Shown: positions 43,492 through 52,414, counted from the stretch's first letter. The stretch: DNA of 64,000 bases from Aestuariicoccus sp032586235 (GCF_032586235.1 NZ_JAWHTD010000002.1:186001-250000), one strand, 5' to 3'. Notes: generated by a model from the letters alone, not told the origin. A program made the numbers and translations.

Positions 43492-43626
43492 ATGCTGCGA
43501 ACGATCATCATGGGATCTTGTGTCTCAGTGCAGGGAATTCTTGAAAAATCACTTCCGGATGGCCGTATCGCGGTTCGTGTCGGACAGCAGATTTTCACCG
43601 GACTGCCGGTGGTAAAACCAACCTGA
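43492..43626 (+). CDS. 44-residue conserved-looking small protein
   Basis: The frame reads MLRTIIMGSCVSVQG then ILEKSLPDGRIAVRVGQQIFTG and LPVVKPT. The ribosome site GGGGAGAT lies upstream of the ATG. The sequence looks like a compact beta-rich domain (V-x-V-Q-G, G-R-I-A-V-R-V-G, F-T-G-L-P-V). It has its own AT-rich upstream region and a strong terminator 25 nt after the stop, all signs of a real gene. I cannot assign a family or function. Short proteins of this shape (M-x-R-T-I-x-x-G-S-C-V-S-V-Q-G) seem familiar from Rhodobacterales, but this is from memory. Confidence 0.75.
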   Translation: MLRTIIMGSCVSVQGILEKSLPDGRIAVRVGQQIFTGLPVVKPT

Positions 43627-43650
43627 TCCGCTTTCCGGCGTGACGGGCGA

Positions 43651-43689
43651 AAACGAAAAGGGCGGCCTTTGGGGCCGCCCTTTTCGTTT
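43651..43689. terminator. Bidirectional terminator between the small gene and infB
   Basis: A 17-bp perfect stem, AAACGAAAAGGGCGGCC (43651-43667) and GGCCGCCCTTTTCGTTT (43673-43689), with a 5-nt loop. A and T runs flank it on both sides, so it works for the small gene and for the rimP-nusA-ylxR-infB operon. Confidence 0.92.
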
Positions 43690-43703
43690 CATGGGATGAT
43701 GCG

Positions 43704-46193
43704 TCAGAGCGTCCGTTCGATCTCTTCGCGCTCGAAGATCTCGATCACGTCGCCGGGGCGGATATCGTCGTAATTCTCGAACGCCATGCCGCATTCCTGA
43801 CCGGACTGCACCTCGGGCACCTCGTCCTTGAAGCGCTTGAGCGTCTTCAGCGTGCCCTCGTGGACCACCACGTTGTCGCGCAGCAGGCGCACGCCCGCCG
43901 AGCGGCGCGCCACGCCCTCGGTCACCAGACAGCCCGCGACCTTGCCCACGCCAGAGACCTTGAAGACCTCCTTGATCTCGGCATAGCCGATGAACTTTTC
44001 GCGGATTTCGGCCGACAGCAGGCCCGAGGCCGCCGCTTTCACATCGTCCACAAGGTCGTAGATCACGCTGTAATAGCGGATTTCCACGCCTTTCTGGTTG
44101 GCGGTGTTGCGGGCCGAGGCATTGGCGCGGACGTTGAAGCCGAAGACCGGCGCGCCCGAGGCTTCGGCCAGGCCGACGTCGGTTTCGGTGATCGCGCCGA
44201 CGCCCGAATGCAGCACGCGCACGCGCACCTCTTCGTTGCCGATCTTCTCCATCGCCTGAACGATGGCCTCGGCGCTGCCCTGCACATCGGCCTTGACCAG
44301 GATCGGCAGCTCGGTGACGCTTTCGTCTTCCTTGGCCTTCTGCATCAATTGTTCCAGCGTGGTGGCCGCACCGGCCGCCGCGCGCTTTTCCTTGGCGACA
44401 TTGGCGCGGTATTCCGCGATTTCGCGGGCCTGCGCCTCGGTCTCGGTGACGTTGAGCACGTCACCCGCCTCGGGCGTGCCGTTGAGGCCCAGCACCTCGA
44501 CGGGCACCGACGGCCCGGCCTCTTTGACGCGCTCGCCCTTGTCGTTGATCAGCGCGCGGACCTTGCCGTACTGCTCGCCCACGACAAAGATGTCGCCCTG
44601 GCGCAGGGTACCGTTCTGTACCAGAACGGTGGCGACGGGGCCGCGGCCCACGTCCAGCTGCGCCTCGATCACGGCGCCGACGGCGGCGCGGTTCGGGTTT
44701 GCCTTGAGCTCGAGGATTTCGGCCTGCAGCGCGATGGCCTCAAGCAGCTCGTCAAGCCCCTGGCCGCTGATGGCCGACACTTCGACATCCTGCACGTCGC
44801 CGGACATCTCTTCGACGACCACCTCGTGCTGCAGCAGGTCGGTGCGCACCTTGGTGGGGTTCGCCTCGGGCTTGTCGATCTTGTTGATCGCCACGATCAT
44901 CGGAACCTTGGCGGCCTTGGCGTGATTGATCGCCTCGACGGTCTGCGGCATGACCGCATCGTCGGCGGCAACCACCAGCACCACGATATCCGTGACCTGC
45001 GCCCCGCGCGACCGCATCGAGGTGAACGCGGCGTGGCCGGGCGTGTCGAGGAAGCTGAGCGTCGCGCCGCTTTCGGTCGTGACCTGATAGGCGCCGATAT
45101 GCTGGGTGATGCCGCCGGCTTCGCCAGCGACCACCTTGGCATCGCGAATCGCGTCCAAGAGCGAGGTCTTGCCGTGGTCGACGTGGCCCATGATCGTGAT
45201 GACAGGCGGGCGCGGCTGAAGGTCCTCTTCGTTGTCCTCGACTTCCTTGATGACGTCCTCGACATCGGCGTCGGACACGCGGGTGACCCGGTGGCCGAAT
45301 TCCTCGATGATCAGTTCCGCCGTGTCCGCGTCGATGGACTGGTTCTGAGTCGCCATCACGCCGTTCTGCATCAGCGCCTTGACCACGTCGGCGACCTTTT
45401 CGGTCATCCGGTTGGCCAGTTCGGCGACGGTGATCGCCTCGGGCAGCTGCACGTCGCGCACGACCTTTTCACGCGGCTGGCTGCCGCCCATGGCCTTTTG
45501 ACGCGCGCGCTCTTGCTTGCGCTTCATGGCGGCCATGGATTTCTGCCGCCCGCCTTCGCCAGACAGCGCCTGGTTCAGGGTCAGCTTGCCGGAACGGCGT
45601 CCGCCGTCCTCGCGCGCTTTGGGGCCGCGGCCACGATCCTCGCGCTCGCGCTCGGCCTTGCGGGGCGCTGCGGCGGGCTTGGCGGCCGGGCGCGCGACCT
45701 CGGGTTCGCCCTTGGGGGCGGGGGTCGACGCGGCCTTGGCCACCTCTGCGGCCTCTCGGGCCTTGCGCTCTTCTTCCTCGGCCTTGGCGCGGGCGCGCTC
45801 TTCGGCTTCGCGCTGTTCGCGCTCTTTCTGTTCCTTCTCGGCACGCAGGCGCTCGCGCTCTTCGGCGCGGGCCTTTTCCTCGGCCTCGCGCTGCGCGGCC
45901 TCTTCGGTTTCACGCGCCTTCGCGGCTTGCAGCGCCTTGAGGCGGCGCTCCATTTCGGCGTCGGAGATGCCTGCGGGGCGCTTCGATGCCGCCGCGCCGC
46001 CGGCCGGTTTGCCCATGCCGCCGCTCGCGGGCTTGGCGCCCGGGGCCGCGCCCGGTTTCGGCACCACAACGCGCTTGCGCTTGGTCTCCACCACGACGTT
46101 CTTGGTGCGTCCGTGGCTGAAGCTCTGCTTCACGTTTCCCGACCGGGGACCGCCGCGCAAACCCAATGTCTTTTTGCCGTCGTTATCGCTCAT
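43704..46193 (-). CDS. infB: Translation initiation factor IF-2
   Basis: 829 aa GTPase that delivers initiator tRNA to the ribosome. The N-terminal 290 residues are a charged Ala/Glu/Arg-rich extension (coiled-coil-like), then the IF2_N module around LPEAITVAELANRM. The G domain follows, with GHVDHGKTSLLDAI (G1), DTPGHA (G3) and NKIDKPEA (G4), and then the C1/C2 domains. Its start overlaps the ylxR stop by 4 nt (ATGA). Last gene of the rimP operon, ending at the strong terminator. Confidence 0.97.
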   Translation of the reverse strand: MSDNDGKKTLGLRGGPRSGNVKQSFSHGRTKNVVVETKRKRVVVPKPGAAPGAKPASGGMGKPAGGAAASKRPAGISDAEMERRLKALQAAKARETEEAAQREAEEKARAEERERLRAEKEQKEREQREAEERARAKAEEEERKAREAAEVAKAASTPAPKGEPEVARPAAKPAAAPRKAEREREDRGRGPKAREDGGRRSGKLTLNQALSGEGGRQKSMAAMKRKQERARQKAMGGSQPREKVVRDVQLPEAITVAELANRMTEKVADVVKALMQNGVMATQNQSIDADTAELIIEEFGHRVTRVSDADVEDVIKEVEDNEEDLQPRPPVITIMGHVDHGKTSLLDAIRDAKVVAGEAGGITQHIGAYQVTTESGATLSFLDTPGHAAFTSMRSRGAQVTDIVVLVVAADDAVMPQTVEAINHAKAAKVPMIVAINKIDKPEANPTKVRTDLLQHEVVVEEMSGDVQDVEVSAISGQGLDELLEAIALQAEILELKANPNRAAVGAVIEAQLDVGRGPVATVLVQNGTLRQGDIFVVGEQYGKVRALINDKGERVKEAGPSVPVEVLGLNGTPEAGDVLNVTETEAQAREIAEYRANVAKEKRAAAGAATTLEQLMQKAKEDESVTELPILVKADVQGSAEAIVQAMEKIGNEEVRVRVLHSGVGAITETDVGLAEASGAPVFGFNVRANASARNTANQKGVEIRYYSVIYDLVDDVKAAASGLLSAEIREKFIGYAEIKEVFKVSGVGKVAGCLVTEGVARRSAGVRLLRDNVVVHEGTLKTLKRFKDEVPEVQSGQECGMAFENYDDIRPGDVIEIFEREEIERTL

Positions 46194-46840
46194 AAAGCTC
46201 TCTTATCCTTCTGGCGGCCCCTGCCGCCCTGACCAGCATCGGAGGACGTCCCGATACGCACGCCCTTCAATCTTTGGGCTTCCTCTACAACACGCTGAGT
46301 GAGTCCGCCAGCGCCAAGCGCGGCATGTATCACAGTTTGTCGCCCGAATGCCAACCCAAGCTCGTCCGCGGTCAGCCAGCCGATGTAGCTGCCGAACTGC
46401 GGCGTACTCAGTTTCGTCTTGCCGCGCGCAGATCCGTCGGTGGCCTGGATCAGGACCTCGGCCTCGTCTTTCTGAAGCCAGTCCTTGACCTTTTCGTATC
46501 CCGACACGGCATTGCCGGACTTACGCGCCAAGCTTATCAGATCGACAACGCGCCGCGCCAGCATCTGTTCCACCCGTTCGGCCAGGTCGTCGGGCACGGT
46601 TACGGGCTGTTTGGCGGCGCGGGCAAAGAGACCCTTGCCCGCCGCCTTGTCGATCGCACCGCGATCCGCCGACACCCAGATTCCGCGGCCGGGCAGCTTT
46701 TCCGCCAGATCCGGGGCAAGCTGGCCGTCGGGGGCCACGACGAAGCGGATCAGCCCATGCTTGGGCTGAACCTCGCCGGTGGCGATGCACTTGCGTTCCG
46801 GCCCTTCGGCCCGGTCCTTGGATCGCCCCCCGCGCGTCAT
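46190..46840 (-). CDS. ylxR: RNA-binding protein YlxR/DUF448 with L7Ae-like domain
   Basis: 216 aa. N-terminal YlxR domain (about 12-90: RKCIATGEVQPKHGLIRFVV, LPGRGIWVSADR, FARAAK), followed by an L7Ae/Gadd45-like RNA-binding domain (about 95-180: VDLISLARKSGNAVSGYEKVKDWL). The alphaproteobacterial form is longer than the 90-aa Bacillus YlxR. The conserved rimP-nusA-ylxR-infB order implies a role in transcription/translation coupling or RNA metabolism; the exact function is not established. Confidence 0.92.
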   Translation of the reverse strand: MTRGGRSKDRAEGPERKCIATGEVQPKHGLIRFVVAPDGQLAPDLAEKLPGRGIWVSADRGAIDKAAGKGLFARAAKQPVTVPDDLAERVEQMLARRVVDLISLARKSGNAVSGYEKVKDWLQKDEAEVLIQATDGSARGKTKLSTPQFGSYIGWLTADELGLAFGRQTVIHAALGAGGLTQRVVEEAQRLKGVRIGTSSDAGQGGRGRQKDKRAL

Positions 46841-46849
46841 GGTTCCGGC

Positions 46850-48532
46850 TTACGCCTCCTCGGTTTCCTGGCCGTCGCCTTCTTCGGCGTCGGCCTCTTC
46901 TTCGAGCTCGGTCGGGTCGACCCAGCCCAGCAGCACGCGGGCGGTCATCACCATGTTCTGCGCCTCTTCGAGGGACACGTCGAACTTTTCCAGAAGACCG
47001 TCGTCCTTGACGCGCTCGCCGCCGTCGGTGGTCCAGCCGCCGGCCAGCTCCCAGTCGGCGCAGGTGGCGAAATCCTCGAGCGTCTTCACGCCGTCCTCGG
47101 CCAGTGCCTCGAGCATCTGGGGTGTCAGGCCCTCGAATTCAATCAGGCTGTCCTCGACACCCAGCTCGCGGGCGCGTTCCAGCGCCTTGCGGGCCTGTTC
47201 CTCGAGATGCTCGCGGGCGCGGGTCTGAAGCTCTTTGGCGGTGTCCTCGTCGACACCGTCGATGACCAGCAGTTCGTCCAGCTCGACATAGGCCACCTCT
47301 TCGAGATTGGTAAAGCCTTCGGACACCAGCAGCTGCGCGAAGAATTCGTCGAGGTCCAGCGTCTCCATGAAGAGCTGGGTGCGTTCCTCGAATTCTTTCT
47401 GGCGGCGCTGGCTTTCCTCTTCCTCGGTCATGATGTCGATGTCGAGGCCGGTCAGCTGCGACGCCAGGCGCACGTTCTGGCCGCGACGGCCGATGGCGAG
47501 GCTGAGCTGTTCGTCGGGCACCACGACCTCGATCCGCTCGGCGTCTTCGTCCAGAACCACCTTGCTGACCTCGGCGGGCTGCAGCGCGTTCACCAGGAAG
47601 GTCGGCACATCCTCGTTCCACGGGATGATGTCGATCTTTTCGCCCTGAAGCTCGTTCACCACCGCCTGCACACGGCTGCCGCGCATACCCACACACGCAC
47701 CCACCGGGTCGATGGAGCCGTCATAGGAAATCACGGCGATCTTGGCGCGCGAGCCGGGGTCGCGGGCCACGGCCTTGATCTCGATGATGCCGTCGTAGAT
47801 CTCGGGCACTTCCATCTTGAAAAGCTCGGCCATGAACTCGGGCGCGGTACGGCTCAGGAAGATCTGCGGCCCGCGCACCTCGCGGCGCACGTCCTTGATG
47901 TAGACGCGGATGCGGTCGTTCGGGCGATAGCTTTCGCGGCCGATCTTTTCGTTGCGGCGCAGGATCGCCTCGCCCCGGCCCACGTCGACGATGACGTTGC
48001 CGTATTCCTCGCGCTTGACGACACCGTTGATGATGGTGCCGGCGCGGTCCTTGAATTCTTCGTACTGGCGGTCGCGCTCGGCCTCGCGGACTTTCTGGAG
48101 GATCACCTGCTTGGCGCTCTGCGCCGCGATGCGGCCCATTTCCACCGGCGGCACCTCTTCGGTGAACTGATCACCCACCTGCGCGCCAGCGGCGAAATCG
48201 GTGACCGGCGCGCCGTCGCGAATCCAGACGGCGTTCTGGTTGGGCTTGGGCGGCTCGAAATAGGGCTTGGCCTGCTCGATGGTCATCTCGGCCTGGTAAT
48301 TCTCCAGCTCTTCATCCTCGACCACGGTGCGGACGCGGGTAAAGGTCGCCTTGCCGGTCTTGCGGTCGATGGCCACGCGGATGTCCATCTCGGCGCCGTA
48401 GCGCGACTTGGCCGCGCGGGAGAGCGATTCCTCCATCGCCTCGACGACGAGCGACGGGTCGATCATCTTTTCGCGCGCGACCGCCTCGGCGGTCTGCAAC
48501 AATTCCAGCTGGTTGGCAGAGGTGATTGCCAT
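46850..48532 (-). CDS. nusA: Transcription termination/antitermination factor NusA
   Basis: 560 aa. N-terminal RNA polymerase-binding domain (1-125), S1 domain (about 130-200), two KH domains (about 225-340: VGACVGMRGSRVQAVVNEL, SLAIGRRGQNVRLASQLTG) and C-terminal acidic repeats ending in an Asp/Glu-rich tail. It modulates pausing, termination and antitermination. I take the start MAITSANQLELL at 48532. It is 5 nt downstream of rimP. NusA autoregulates its operon in other bacteria, relevant to the leader hairpin before rimP. Confidence 0.96.
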   Translation of the reverse strand: MAITSANQLELLQTAEAVAREKMIDPSLVVEAMEESLSRAAKSRYGAEMDIRVAIDRKTGKATFTRVRTVVEDEELENYQAEMTIEQAKPYFEPPKPNQNAVWIRDGAPVTDFAAGAQVGDQFTEEVPPVEMGRIAAQSAKQVILQKVREAERDRQYEEFKDRAGTIINGVVKREEYGNVIVDVGRGEAILRRNEKIGRESYRPNDRIRVYIKDVRREVRGPQIFLSRTAPEFMAELFKMEVPEIYDGIIEIKAVARDPGSRAKIAVISYDGSIDPVGACVGMRGSRVQAVVNELQGEKIDIIPWNEDVPTFLVNALQPAEVSKVVLDEDAERIEVVVPDEQLSLAIGRRGQNVRLASQLTGLDIDIMTEEEESQRRQKEFEERTQLFMETLDLDEFFAQLLVSEGFTNLEEVAYVELDELLVIDGVDEDTAKELQTRAREHLEEQARKALERARELGVEDSLIEFEGLTPQMLEALAEDGVKTLEDFATCADWELAGGWTTDGGERVKDDGLLEKFDVSLEEAQNMVMTARVLLGWVDPTELEEEADAEEGDGQETEEA

Positions 48533-48537
48533 CTGTC

Positions 48538-49107
48538 TCACTCCTCCTCGGGCGTTGTGTCCGCCTCGATTTCATCAAACTTCGTTTCGTCCACGGCGGC
48601 GGCCTTGCGGGCGCGCAGCATTTCCTTGATCAGCTCGTCGGTCAGCACCAGCTTGGCGTCGGCCAGCCAGTCGAATTCCAGCCCAACGGTGCCCTCGGCG
48701 ATGTTGATCAGAACCTCGGTTCCCTCGACGCCCGCCAGCATGCCCTTGAAGCGCTTGCGGCCCTCGATCAGCTCGGAGGTTTCAAGCTTGGCCTCGTAGC
48801 CCTCGAAATCCTCGAAATCCTTGAGCCGGGTCAGCGGGCGGTCGATGCCGGGGCTGGACACCTCGAGCGTATAGGCGTCGAGGATCGGATCCTCGACATC
48901 CAGCACGGCGCTGACGGCGGTGGAAATCTCGGCGCATTCGTCCACTTCGATGCCGCCGCCGGTGCGCTCGGCCATGATCTGAAGCGTGGGCGTGTTGCCG
49001 CCCATCAGGCGGATGCGCACCAGCTCGAATCCCATGTCCTCGATGACGGGGGTCACGATTTCGGCCAGGCGGCGGTCCATTGCGGATTTGGCGATCAGGT
49101 CATTCAT
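48538..49107 (-). CDS. rimP: Ribosome maturation factor RimP
   Basis: 189 aa, needed for 30S subunit maturation. The N-terminal alpha/beta domain contains DMGFELVRIRLMGGNTPTLQIM and VDECAEIS; the central motif is LEVSSPGIDRPLTRLKDFE, and an SH3-like domain follows. I chose the ATG at 49107 (MNDLIAKSAMDRRL); the frame stays open upstream, but those residues overlap the leader terminator and are not conserved. First gene of the nusA operon. Confidence 0.95.
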   Translation of the reverse strand: MNDLIAKSAMDRRLAEIVTPVIEDMGFELVRIRLMGGNTPTLQIMAERTGGGIEVDECAEISTAVSAVLDVEDPILDAYTLEVSSPGIDRPLTRLKDFEDFEGYEAKLETSELIEGRKRFKGMLAGVEGTEVLINIAEGTVGLEFDWLADAKLVLTDELIKEMLRARKAAAVDETKFDEIEADTTPEEE

Positions 49108-49132
49108 ATCGGTAGGCTGAGATCCAGAAACG

Positions 49133-49154
49133 AAAAAACGGGCGCGCGGCCCGT
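49133..49154 (-). terminator. Leader terminator (attenuator candidate) before rimP
   Basis: On the minus strand ACGGGC-CGCGC-GCCCGT (49154-49138) is followed by a run of six T residues (49138-49133). It is a compact intrinsic terminator lying only 26 nt upstream of the rimP start and about 50 nt downstream of a good promoter. Confidence 0.75.
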
Positions 49155-49206
49155 CGATGTTTCCCGGTGGAGCCTCAGAAGTGTCCGACGCGCCGCTGTC
49201 GAGGCG

Positions 49207-49235
49207 GATATAGGCAAGGGGGCGCGAGTCTGCAA
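49207..49235 (-). promoter_or_regulatory. Predicted promoter of the rimP-nusA-ylxR-infB operon
   Basis: On the minus strand TTGCAG (49235-49230), a 17-nt spacer, then TATATC (49212-49207), a near-consensus vegetative promoter. Expected start of transcription is near 49200, giving a leader of about 93 nt that includes the terminator at 49133-49154. Confidence 0.65.
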
Positions 49236-49268
49236 GCCCGAAATGCATCGCCGTTCTCGCGGCGCATC

Positions 49269-49631
49269 TCAGACGGGGCGGCCGTAGTGTTCGACCATAG
49301 CCGCGATATCCTCGGGCGCGGTGTCGACCGCCAGATAGGCGCAGGCGTTCGCGCAATGGGTAAAGATCGACCCGTCGGAAAAGAAATGCGTGTTGGTGAC
49401 GAAGATCACCCGCGTGTTCGGCCAGCGGTAGGAGGCGAAATCCGCCAGCGCCAGCGCGCCGCCATCCCTGAGCACGAGGTCGAGCACGATGATATCGAAC
49501 GACCGCGACTCGAGCATTTCAAGCGCGGCTTCCTGGTGGTCGGCGATCTCGACCGTCGCCCCCTGCCGCATCAGATGCCGCGACCAGAGCGTGGCCAGGT
49601 CCGCGCAGCTTTCAACGATCAGGACGTTCAT
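49269..49631 (-). CDS. Single-domain response-regulator-like receiver
   Basis: 120 aa, one REC fold with no output domain. The phosphoacceptor is probably Asp51 in DIIVLDLVLRDGG, and the Thr of IFVTNTHFF is at the switch position. Two conserved features are weak: the N-terminal acidic pair reads VESCADL, and the Lys-Pro near the C terminus is replaced (YLAVDTAPED). It may be a low-affinity or non-canonical receiver. No histidine kinase is adjacent. It precedes the rimP promoter. Confidence 0.8.
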   Translation of the reverse strand: MNVLIVESCADLATLWSRHLMRQGATVEIADHQEAALEMLESRSFDIIVLDLVLRDGGALALADFASYRWPNTRVIFVTNTHFFSDGSIFTHCANACAYLAVDTAPEDIAAMVEHYGRPV

Positions 49632-49699
49632 ATCGCTTTCCTGTGTGGAAGGTGGGCCTCTCCTACACTCGTTTTGCGGGGCGGGGAATTACCAAACTG

Positions 49700-49714
49700 T
49701 TAACGTTAGAGTAA
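49700..49714. promoter_or_regulatory. CtrA-like site TTAA-N7-GTAA
   Basis: Seven of eight bases match the CtrA box TTAA-N7-TTAA. It lies in the divergent gap between the receiver gene and the lytic transglycosylase gene. Confidence 0.4.
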
Positions 49715-49823
49715 GGTTTATGAACTGCACCTTAAGATCGGCGGTTGTGTGCCGATGCCTCGGCTTGCTTTGGCCTGCGCAGTCGATAGTGTGGCCCGGA
49801 TTTGGCTGATGACCGGAGCTATC

Positions 49824-50993
49824 ATGCGTTTTGCCCTTGCTTTTCTGATTTTCGCGCTGCCCTTCTCTGCCGCGGCGCAATCCTGTGGCGGCTCGTTTCA
49901 GGGCTTTGTCGGCGGCCTCAAGGCAGAGGCCGTGTCGCGCGGGTTCGAGCGGGGAACGGTGGATGCGTTCTTTGCATCGGTGCGCCAGGACCCGGCGGTG
50001 CTGCGGGCCGACCGGCGGCAGGGCATCTTTCAGGACCCGTTCATCACCTTCTCGCGCAAGCTGATCTCGCAGAACCGGATCGACCGGGGCCGCCAGATGG
50101 CGCGCAAATGGGCCAGCGTCTTCGACCGGGTCGAACGCGATTACGGTGTTCCGCGCGGGGTGCTTCTGGCCTTCTGGGCATTCGAAACCGATTACGGCGC
50201 GTTTCAGGGCGATTTCAACACGGCCAACGCGCTGGTCACGCTGGCGCACGATTGCCGCCGCCCGGAATTGTTCCGCCCTCAGATATTCGCCGCGATCGAG
50301 CTCTTCGCCCATGACGATTTCGACCCCGCCCGCACCACCGGGGCCTGGGCGGGCGAGATCGGCATGGTGCAGATGCTGCCAAAGGATATCCTGGAAAACG
50401 GCGTCGATGGCGACGGCGACGGGCATGTGCTGCTAAAGACCTCGGCCCCCGATGCGCTGATGTCGGGGGGCAAGATGCTGGCGTCGCTGGGCTGGCGGCC
50501 CGGAGAGCCGTTCCTGCAGGAGGTGACGCTGCCCGCGGATCTCGACTGGTACGACACCGGGCTGGAAACCACCAAAACGGTGTCCGAATGGCAAAACGCC
50601 GGGGTGCGCGCCCGCACCGGGGCGCTGGCCGCTGGCGGTACCCCGGCGTCGATCCTGGTGCCGCAGGGGCGCAAGGGCCCGGCTTTTATGGTCTATCCGA
50701 ACTTCCGGGTCTATTTCGAATGGAACCAGAGCTTTACCTATGTGCTGACCGCCGCCTATTTCGCCACCAGGCTCGAGGGCGCGCCGGTCTACAACGCGGG
50801 GAACCCGGAACCCGGGCTGAACGGCGCCCAGATGCAGGCCTTGCAGAAAAAACTGGCGCAGCGCGGCTATGACGTGGGCAAGATCGACGGTATTCTGGGC
50901 GCCGGAACGCGGGCGGCGGTGCGCGATGTGCAGCGCAAGCTGGGGATGCCCGCCGACGCCTGGCCGACGCCGGCGCTGCTGAATGCGCTGTGA
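49824..50993 (+). CDS. Lytic murein transglycosylase
   Basis: 389 aa. Signal peptide at 1-20 (MRFALAFLIFALPFSAAA), a GH103/MltB-type transglycosylase domain with the catalytic Glu in LLAFWAFETDYGAFQGDFN, and AWAGEIGMVQMLPKDIL, followed by a C-terminal peptidoglycan-binding domain (about 330-389: LQKKLAQRGYDVGKIDGILGAGTRAAVRDVQ). It cleaves glycan strands of peptidoglycan to 1,6-anhydromuropeptides in the periplasm. I use the ATG at 49824, which starts the signal peptide and has a CGGAG site. Confidence 0.93.
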   Translation: MRFALAFLIFALPFSAAAQSCGGSFQGFVGGLKAEAVSRGFERGTVDAFFASVRQDPAVLRADRRQGIFQDPFITFSRKLISQNRIDRGRQMARKWASVFDRVERDYGVPRGVLLAFWAFETDYGAFQGDFNTANALVTLAHDCRRPELFRPQIFAAIELFAHDDFDPARTTGAWAGEIGMVQMLPKDILENGVDGDGDGHVLLKTSAPDALMSGGKMLASLGWRPGEPFLQEVTLPADLDWYDTGLETTKTVSEWQNAGVRARTGALAAGGTPASILVPQGRKGPAFMVYPNFRVYFEWNQSFTYVLTAAYFATRLEGAPVYNAGNPEPGLNGAQMQALQKKLAQRGYDVGKIDGILGAGTRAAVRDVQRKLGMPADAWPTPALLNAL

Positions 50994-51067
50994 CGTAACC
51001 GGCCGGGAGTTTTGCAGGCAACGCTGATCGGCGTGGGATGTCGGGACCTTCGCGAGGTCTGAAGAGG

Positions 51068-52414
51068 ATGAGACAGGGCGCGAAAACGAACCATTCCGGA
51101 CGCGCACCCGCGCGGCGCGCGCCCGGGTCTCTGGTGCATGTCTTACTGTTCGGCCTCGTGCTCTGTCTTCTGGCGTATCCGGCCGCCGCGCTGGACGAAG
51201 AGCACGTCTACGACCGGATGATCGCGCTTTATGCGCAGGACAAGGGCTGTGACGACGCGCCCGAATACCCCGCTTGGGAGCGGCGCAAGGTCACCAACCC
51301 CGGCGATGGTTATGTGCTGCGCTACAGCCGCTTTGGCTGTTCTTTGGGCGCGCGCGGGGCTCTGGTGCCTTTCCCCGGGCGCGGCGAGGGGTCGTTCGAA
51401 TATTACGAGACGGCGATGGATTTCATCGCGCGCGGCCTCAGCCCCGTCCACGTGGTCGATCACCGGGGGCAGGGCCTGTCGCCCCGGCTGCTGACGGATC
51501 CGCACAAGGGCCATGTCGACCGGTTCGAGGATTACATCGACGACGCCCTGTCCTTTGTCGGTGCGGTCGAACAGGACCTGACCGGTCTGGGTGCCGGCGA
51601 GAACGTGCCGCTGTTCCTGACCAGCAACTCGATGGGCGGAGCGATCGCGATCGGGCTCTTTCAGCGGCTGGGGCCGGACAACCCCTTCCGGGCTGCGGCC
51701 TTTCTGGGCTCCATGATCCAGGTGAACTACCACAGTTTCACCGGCACCCCCGCGACCTGGCTGAACCTGCGGCTGTATTCCGAGACCGGCGCGCTGCTGC
51801 AGGCGCGCTGGCGCTGTTCGGTGGCCACGCTCTGGAACCCGCAGCGGTGCGAGGATTACGCGGCCGCCAGCGCCGCCGAGGGGTATCGGCCGGGCTCGCG
51901 GCGCTTTGCCGAGGAGAGCCAGGCCCTGATGACCCACAGCGCCGCACGATACGAACTGCGCACCTATATGATGGACAGTTTCGACTGGTCCGAAATCGCC
52001 GCCACGGAATATGCGGCTTCGGAACACTGGCCGGGCCCGCAGCTGGGCGGCGCAACCAATGGCTGGGTGCGCGAGGCGGCGCGGTTCAACCGCGAAATGC
52101 GCCAGCCGGAAAACCTGCGCAAGATGGTGCATGTGCCGGTGATGCTCTTGACCGGGTCAGAGGACTTGCGCGCCTACCGTCCCTATGCGCGCTGGCGGCA
52201 CGACCCGCCGGATCTCAGCCGCCATATCGCGTTTTGCGACGCTCTGAATGTGGAAAGCATGGACCGGACGGGCCGATACGTCTGCCAGTTCGTCCCGCTG
52301 AACGGCGGCTATCACGAGCTTTACAAGGAACGCGACACCGAGCGTCAGAACGCGCTGGACACCGTCGACTGGTTCTTCCAGACCCATCCCGCTGCCCCGG
52401 CAGAGGCGAATTAG
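51068..52414 (+). CDS. Secreted/anchored alpha-beta hydrolase, lysophospholipase-like
   Basis: 448 aa from the ATG at 51068; an in-frame ATG at 51038 exists. A hydrophobic segment (about 23-40, VHVLLFGLVLCLLAYPAAA) acts as a signal or anchor. It is a PldB-type hydrolase: VHVVDHRGQGLSPRL, nucleophile elbow FLTSNSMGGAIAIGL, Asp/His-containing C terminus (MLLTGSEDLRAY, NGGYHELYKERD). Possible activity on lysophospholipids or other esters in the periplasm. Several cysteines could form disulfides, consistent with export. Confidence 0.85.
   Translation: MRQGAKTNHSGRAPARRAPGSLVHVLLFGLVLCLLAYPAAALDEEHVYDRMIALYAQDKGCDDAPEYPAWERRKVTNPGDGYVLRYSRFGCSLGARGALVPFPGRGEGSFEYYETAMDFIARGLSPVHVVDHRGQGLSPRLLTDPHKGHVDRFEDYIDDALSFVGAVEQDLTGLGAGENVPLFLTSNSMGGAIAIGLFQRLGPDNPFRAAAFLGSMIQVNYHSFTGTPATWLNLRLYSETGALLQARWRCSVATLWNPQRCEDYAAASAAEGYRPGSRRFAEESQALMTHSAARYELRTYMMDSFDWSEIAATEYAASEHWPGPQLGGATNGWVREAARFNREMRQPENLRKMVHVPVMLLTGSEDLRAYRPYARWRHDPPDLSRHIAFCDALNVESMDRTGRYVCQFVPLNGGYHELYKERDTERQNALDTVDWFFQTHPAAPAEAN

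Noticed and set aside
43860..46232. 790-codon frame on the plus strand opposite infB
   Set aside because: Antisense shadow of infB created by GC codon bias.
46274..48799. 841-codon frame on the plus strand opposite ylxR/nusA
   Set aside because: Antisense shadow; repeated His/Gly/Leu-rich sequence without motifs.
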